This document shows positions 42,922 through 47,132 of a DNA stretch of 47,132 nucleotides, one piece after another. The stretch is from the NCBI GenBank assembly GCA_016791005.1, contig JAEUNY010000139.1, positions 1 through 47,132 of the forward strand, read 5' to 3'. The position numbers were made by a program, and so were the translations under genes. The notes below the pieces were generated by a model. It worked only from the letters and a program-made list of their open reading frames with translations, did no database searches and was not told where the DNA came from. This DNA is from Zoogloeaceae bacterium. Lineage in GTDB: Bacteria; Pseudomonadota; Gammaproteobacteria; Burkholderiales; Rhodocyclaceae. How positions within the stretch are numbered: the first letter of the stretch is position 1; each line of letters begins with the position of its first letter.

Positions 42922-43227
42922 CTACTGGCTGCCGGCCAGCATGCTGACGGGCAGGTCCACCAGCTTCATATCCTTACCCACCACACAGTTGTACTCATAG
43001 CGCGCTACGCCTTGGGAAAACTGCCCCGTCCAGCTGTAGCCACCGCGCGATTCGACGAATCCTTCATAGACGAATTGGACGTCCTTGTGGCCTTTTTCCG
43101 CCAAAGCCGCCTTACATAAACGGACTACTTCCGTCTCGGCCTTGCTCTTCGCCGGTGCGGCCATCGCCACCGGCACCCATGTGGCTAACGCTGCCACCGC
43201 CACCCCAACCGCTGCGTTCCGCATCAT
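42922..43227 (-). CDS. small exported protein, unknown
   Basis: A 101-residue protein with a signal peptide (VGVAVAALATWVPVAMAA). The mature part of about 80 residues contains two cysteines (VRLCKAAL and EYNCVVG) that may form a disulfide, and GGYSWTGQFSQGVARYEYNC. No family is recognised. GGAG lies about eight bases before ATG 43227; an upstream in-frame ATG at 43239 is less likely. It is upstream of and co-directional with the LprI-MliC gene (38 bases apart), so the two may be one envelope operon. Confidence 0.7.
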   Translation of the reverse strand: MMRNAAVGVAVAALATWVPVAMAAPAKSKAETEVVRLCKAALAEKGHKDVQFVYEGFVESRGGYSWTGQFSQGVARYEYNCVVGKDMKLVDLPVSMLAGSQ

Positions 43228-43257
43228 CGCACTCTCCATCCAGAAGCTAGCCTGGCC

Positions 43258-45054
43258 TCACCCCTTGGCATTATGGCCCTCAGTGGTGACGGCCAGTTCC
43301 TTCAGCCGGTCCCGCAGCCCTGAATAGCGCCGGGTTGGCGTGGCGACGGCCGCCTCGATCACCGCCGCCGGGCCGGCGAGGGTGGCGTGCTGGCGGGCGC
43401 GGGTGACGGCGGTGTAGAGAAGTTCGCGGCTCATTACCTGCACCGGGGCGTCGGGGAGAAGCACCAGCACGGTGTCGAATTCCGAGCCCTGGGCCTTGTG
43501 GACGGTGAGCGCCAGCGCGGTTTCGTGCTCGGGCAGGCGGCCGGGCGGGAAAGCGCGCCAGCCGCCGGCGCCGTCCGGGAAATGCACCCACGGCTCGCCC
43601 TGGTCATCGGGGAGGGTGAGGCCAATGTCGCCGTTGAAGAGGCCCAGCGTCGGGTCGTTGCGCAACACCATCACCGGCCGGCCGGGGAACCACGGCGAGC
43701 GCGGGCCGGGGTCAACGGGATGGGCGAGCGCGGTGCGCAGCCAGCGGGCGAGGCGGGCATTGACGGCCTCCACGCCGCGCGGCCCGTCGCGGAGCGGGGA
43801 CAGCACACGGAAGGCGTCGAAGGCAGCGAAGAGATCGGGCAGACCGGCGCCGGACCGCAGCGCCGCGAGATACGGCTGGTAGCCAGCTTCCAAGGCGGGG
43901 CCGATCTCCGCCTCCTCCCTCAGCCAAACGAGCGCCGGTTCGTCCGCTTCAAGGCAGGCCACGGCCGCCGCGCCATCGCCGGCGCGGATCGCGCCGGCGA
44001 GGCGGCCAATGCCGGAGTCGTCGGCGAAACGGTGGCTCTCGGTGAGCCACACCACGCAGTCGGTGAGGGGGCCGGGCGCGACGCACGGCGGGGCGATGGC
44101 CGCCGCCGGTGTACCGGAGAGTTCAGCAAGCCGCGCCACCCGCGCCGGGCTCAAGGCTGGGTTGGCGGAGAGTTCGGCGAACACCGCACCGGCCTCCACG
44201 GCGGCGAGCTGATCCTTGTCGCCCAGCAGGATGAGCCGGGCGTGGGGTGGCACCGCCTCCACCAGCCGGGTGGCGAGCGCAAGATCGAGCATGGAGGCCT
44301 CGTCCACCACCAGCACGTCGATGGGCAGCGGGTTGCCGGCGTGGTGGCGGAAGCGGCCGGGCTCGGGGGTGACGCCGAGGAGGCGATGCACGGTGCTGGC
44401 CTCACGCGGCAGGCGCGCGCGCAGGGCCTCGGGCAGTTTCTCCGCGCGGGCGTTCAGCGCCTCGATCATGCGTGCGGCGGCCTTGCCGGTGGGCGCGGCG
44501 AGGGCGACGGCCAATTCAGGCTCGGCTGCCAGCAAACAGGCCAGCAGCGCCGCCACGGTGGTGGTCTTGCCGGTGCCGGGGCCGCCGCTGATGACGGTGA
44601 GGCGGTTTTCCAAAGCGAGGGCGACGGCGAGCTTCTGCCAGTCGGCCCGACCGTCGGCGCGAGGGGGGAAGAGTTTGTCCAGCAGCCCGGTCGGCAGCGC
44701 CACCGACTGGGCGGGGGTCGCTGCGCGGGCGCCCAGGGCGGCGGCAAGGCGGCCTTCGTAACCGAAATAGCGCCCGAGGTAGAGCCGCCCCTGCGCGTCC
44801 AGCACCAGCGGTCGGCGCGCCTCGGGCGGGCCGACCACGCCGCTTTCGAGTAGGCGAGCGGAGAGCGACTCGGCCTCGGCGGCGCTATCCGCCAATTCAT
44901 CCAGCGGCAGGCACACATGCCCGGCGGCGGTGGCGAGGCTCACCGCGCGGGCCGCCTGGCTCGCGGCCTTCTGCGCGACGCCCGAGGCGCCCAAATCGGC
45001 GGCCCAGCGGGCGCAGTGGGCGGCGAAGCCTTCGGCGAGGTCGTGGGCGCTCAT
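43258..45054 (-). CDS. recD: exodeoxyribonuclease V alpha chain RecD
   Basis: A 598-residue SF1 helicase of the RecBCD complex, which unwinds broken DNA ends for recombination. Walker A is GGPGTGKT (157-164), Walker B is VVVDEASMLD, and the late motifs are LALTVHKAQGSEFDTVLVLL and LLYTAVTRARQ. The N-terminal domain binds RecB. Length and motifs are normal. The start ATG overlaps the recB stop (ATGA), which indicates coupled translation. The recC gene is expected upstream of recB, outside the window. Confidence 0.96.
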   Translation of the reverse strand: MSAHDLAEGFAAHCARWAADLGASGVAQKAASQAARAVSLATAAGHVCLPLDELADSAAEAESLSARLLESGVVGPPEARRPLVLDAQGRLYLGRYFGYEGRLAAALGARAATPAQSVALPTGLLDKLFPPRADGRADWQKLAVALALENRLTVISGGPGTGKTTTVAALLACLLAAEPELAVALAAPTGKAAARMIEALNARAEKLPEALRARLPREASTVHRLLGVTPEPGRFRHHAGNPLPIDVLVVDEASMLDLALATRLVEAVPPHARLILLGDKDQLAAVEAGAVFAELSANPALSPARVARLAELSGTPAAAIAPPCVAPGPLTDCVVWLTESHRFADDSGIGRLAGAIRAGDGAAAVACLEADEPALVWLREEAEIGPALEAGYQPYLAALRSGAGLPDLFAAFDAFRVLSPLRDGPRGVEAVNARLARWLRTALAHPVDPGPRSPWFPGRPVMVLRNDPTLGLFNGDIGLTLPDDQGEPWVHFPDGAGGWRAFPPGRLPEHETALALTVHKAQGSEFDTVLVLLPDAPVQVMSRELLYTAVTRARQHATLAGPAAVIEAAVATPTRRYSGLRDRLKELAVTTEGHNAKG

Positions 45055-47132
45055 GGGGTCACGGCCTCCGGCTGGGCAAACAGTTCATCGAGGTCGGCCA
45101 GCAAGGCCGAACTGGCGCGCTGGCACACCACGCCGGCGGGCGCACCGCCCACCTGCCAGCCCGGCCGCACGCCGCGCACGAAGAGGTAGAGCGCGCCGCC
45201 AAAGTGCCGCGCCTGGTCGTAGCCGGGCAGGCTGCGCGCCAAGTGGCGGTGCAGCGCCAGGCTGTAGATCAGCGCCTGCAGGGTGTAGGCGTGCTCCAGC
45301 ATCGCCTCGGCCAGGGGCGCGGGGCCGTAGTCCTCGGGCCGGTGGCCAAGGTGGTTGGACTTCCAGTCCAGCACGTAGAAGCGCTCACCGTGCTGGAAGA
45401 CGAGGTCGATATAGCCCTTGAGATAGCCCTCGAGGCGGGCGAAGTGCAGCGCGGGCAGCGTGACGCCGTGGCGGGCGAGGCGGGTGGATAGGGCCTTCGG
45501 GTCGAGTTGGCCGACCGGTAGATGGAAGCCCAGTTCGGCAATGCGCCGCTCGCGGCCAATCCCGCCCAGCACGATCCCGTCCGGCAATTCGGCGGCGAGC
45601 ACATCGGCGAGGCAGCGGCGCAGCATGGCGGCGAGGCGTGGATGGGCCTCCGCCGCGTTCAGGCCAGGCACGCGCTGGGGATGGGCGGCCAGCGCCGATT
45701 CGATGGCAGGGCCCCAGGTGGCGGGGTCGGTGAATTCGGCGGTCTCGAAGGCTGCGTGAAGGCAATCCCCCGCCGCCGGGCCGCGCGGGAAGCGCAGGAT
45801 GTCGTCGGCGGGCAGGTGGTCGGGCACTGGTGCACGAGCCGGGGCGGCGAGGCGGGCGTCGTGGTCCTGCGCCGCGCTCTCCTCGGTGGCCAGCCCTCCT
45901 GCGCCCTGGGCCAGGGCGCTGAAGCTGCCGATGCGCCAGCCGGCGGGGAGGTGCGCGGGCGGCGCCTGGGCGGCAAGGCGGGCGGGGTCGGCATCCTCGG
46001 CGGGAAGGGGCGGGCCGGGGTCGGTGGGCAAGGGCAGCAAGGCAATGTGAGGTGCGGCCGCGTTGGCGAGGGATCGCCAGGCAGCGTCGATTTCCGCCGC
46101 CTTCGCATTGGGGTCCGTCTTGCGCTTAGCATAATTTCGCCACGACGGCAGGTCAGGCTGACCTCCCGCCACCATCCAGTTGAGCAGGCTTTGCGCGGCT
46201 TCTGAGGCGACATTCTGGCTTTGCGCGGTTCGATAGCACCCCACCACCACGTAACAGCGATGCACCGCGCGGGTGAGCGCCACGTAGAACTGGCGCAGGA
46301 TTTCAGCATCGCGCTCCAGCTTGCGGGCGGTCTTGATGGCGTCGTCGTCCTTCGCCTCGGGGCGGAAGTCGAGCACCGCCCGTGCGCCGTCGTGATAACC
46401 CAGCCCTTCGCCGTCGTCGCCCTTGGGCGGGTGGCCGTCCCACAGATAGGGGCAGAAGACGAAGTCGTATTCCAGGCCCTTGGCCTTGTGGATCGTCACG
46501 ATCTGCACCAGGTTGCGATCCGATTCCAGGCGCAGTTGCGATTCCTCGGCCTTGCCCGGATCGCGCCGCTGGTCGGTGAGCCAGCGTAGCAGGGCCTCGG
46601 GGCCGGGGTGGGCGACGGCGGCTTGCTGCAGCAATTCCGCCAGATGGAGGAAGTTGGTGAGGCGCCGCTCGCCATCGGGCCGGGCGAGGAGGCGCGCGGT
46701 GACGCCCTCGCCTTCCTGCAGGCGGCGCAGCATGACGGCGAAACCGTGCCCGAGCCAGGCGTCGCGGGTGTCCTCGAAGCGCTGCAGGATGGGCAGCCAG
46801 GCCGCCTCGTCCTCCGCGATGGCTTCGAGCTCGGGCGCGGTCCAGCCGAGGATTTCGGTGGCCAGCGCGGCGCGCAGCAGCCCGCGCCGGCCGGGCTCGG
46901 CCACGGCGGCTAGGATGCGCTGCAGATCCTCGGCCTCGCCGCTGGCGAAAATGCTGGCTTGCGCCAGTTCCACTGAGCCCACGGCCAGCGCAGCCAGCGC
47001 CCGCTTCATGCGAGCGGCCTGGCGGTGGCTTTTCACCAGCACGGCGATGTGGCCGGCGCTCAGGCCTTCCTCCCCGACGCGGATGCGTCCGGCACGACCC
47101 TCGGTCAGCAGGCGGGCGATCTCGGCGGCGGT
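45051..47132 (-). CDS. recB: exodeoxyribonuclease V beta chain RecB, C-terminal part (partial)
   Basis: About 693 residues, running off the window end; the N-terminus and first helicase motifs are missing. The visible part has late UvrD-type motifs (VTIHKAKGLEYDFVFCPYLW, then RQFYVALTRAVHRCYVV) and the RecB nuclease domain, with LKGYIDLVFQ and YVLDWKSNHLG holding the catalytic Asp and Lys, then EHAYTLQALIYSLALHRHLA. The active-site residues of the nuclease are intact. The stop overlaps the recD start. It makes RecBCD with recD and an off-window recC. Confidence 0.94.
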   Translation of the reverse strand, partial: TAAEIARLLTEGRAGRIRVGEEGLSAGHIAVLVKSHRQAARMKRALAALAVGSVELAQASIFASGEAEDLQRILAAVAEPGRRGLLRAALATEILGWTAPELEAIAEDEAAWLPILQRFEDTRDAWLGHGFAVMLRRLQEGEGVTARLLARPDGERRLTNFLHLAELLQQAAVAHPGPEALLRWLTDQRRDPGKAEESQLRLESDRNLVQIVTIHKAKGLEYDFVFCPYLWDGHPPKGDDGEGLGYHDGARAVLDFRPEAKDDDAIKTARKLERDAEILRQFYVALTRAVHRCYVVVGCYRTAQSQNVASEAAQSLLNWMVAGGQPDLPSWRNYAKRKTDPNAKAAEIDAAWRSLANAAAPHIALLPLPTDPGPPLPAEDADPARLAAQAPPAHLPAGWRIGSFSALAQGAGGLATEESAAQDHDARLAAPARAPVPDHLPADDILRFPRGPAAGDCLHAAFETAEFTDPATWGPAIESALAAHPQRVPGLNAAEAHPRLAAMLRRCLADVLAAELPDGIVLGGIGRERRIAELGFHLPVGQLDPKALSTRLARHGVTLPALHFARLEGYLKGYIDLVFQHGERFYVLDWKSNHLGHRPEDYGPAPLAEAMLEHAYTLQALIYSLALHRHLARSLPGYDQARHFGGALYLFVRGVRPGWQVGGAPAGVVCQRASSALLADLDELFAQPEAVTP

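Noticed and set aside
43387-44853. 488-residue plus-strand ORF opposite recD
   Set aside because: recD is certain on the other strand. The ORF has a Gly-Ala-Arg composition with no motif.

Overview
This window looks like a chromosomal segment of a GC-rich betaproteobacterium, most likely of the Rhodocyclales type. That placement is an inference from gene content and protein style (a TorF-type porin with glnK and amtB, ThrH next to PurU, AhpC/AhpF, YbaL, UbiK); no rRNA gene is present to settle it. I saw no tRNA, rRNA or CRISPR array. Genes are dense, on both strands, with many short operons.

Layout. 1-140: the end of an IS5-type insertion sequence that has cut off the 3' end of an Aer-like energy-taxis receptor (to 2065). 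2152-5759: alpha/beta hydrolase and LysR regulator, a divergent DUF2917 gene, and a membrane spermidine-synthase-like protein. 6041-9372: a DsbA-fold isomerase, a coiled-coil exported protein and the ABC-F ATPase YheS. 9585-14060: a methyltransferase divergent from an HxlR regulator, then an AhpD-like / SnoaL-like / FMN-barrel operon divergent from a second LysR regulator. 14208-18040: ahpC, ahpF, thrH and purU. 18117-21578: the nitrogen-control operon (TorF porin, glnK, amtB, read on the minus strand) with a sigma-54 promoter and an NtrC box, a 49-residue membrane ORF after amtB, and divergent ubiK. 21663-24795: convergent yifB and ybiT. 24940-26626: a possible CheZ-like helical protein with a small membrane partner, and a cell-wall amidase. 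26636-32568: ybaL, the ovothiol enzyme ovoA, a di-iron metallo-beta-lactamase-fold protein and an unusual HEPN-VOC fusion. 32628-34215: a sulfite dehydrogenase pair. 34439-36526: a small lipoprotein, alkB and ada. 36688-39898: an exported Tudor/Agenet-like gene, a decayed duplicate of the end of an FAD oxidoreductase gene, a second Tudor-like gene, the intact oxidoreductase and a sulfotransferase. 40104-43227: a DUF2726 protein and envelope proteins, including an LprI-MliC lysozyme-inhibitor fusion. 43258-47132: recD and the C-terminal part of recB.

How the genes work together. Three themes stand out: peroxide and thiol defence (AhpD-like, AhpC, AhpF, OvoA, the di-iron protein), nitrogen-limitation control (porin, P-II protein and ammonium channel under RpoN/NtrC), and DNA repair (Ada, AlkB, RecB, RecD). 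The observations most worth checking are the HEPN-VOC fusion (31588-32568), the partial tandem duplication that carries a convergent gene junction (36688-39216), the sigma-54/NtrC module (21106-21202), the LprI-MliC fusion, and the IS insertion in the receptor gene.
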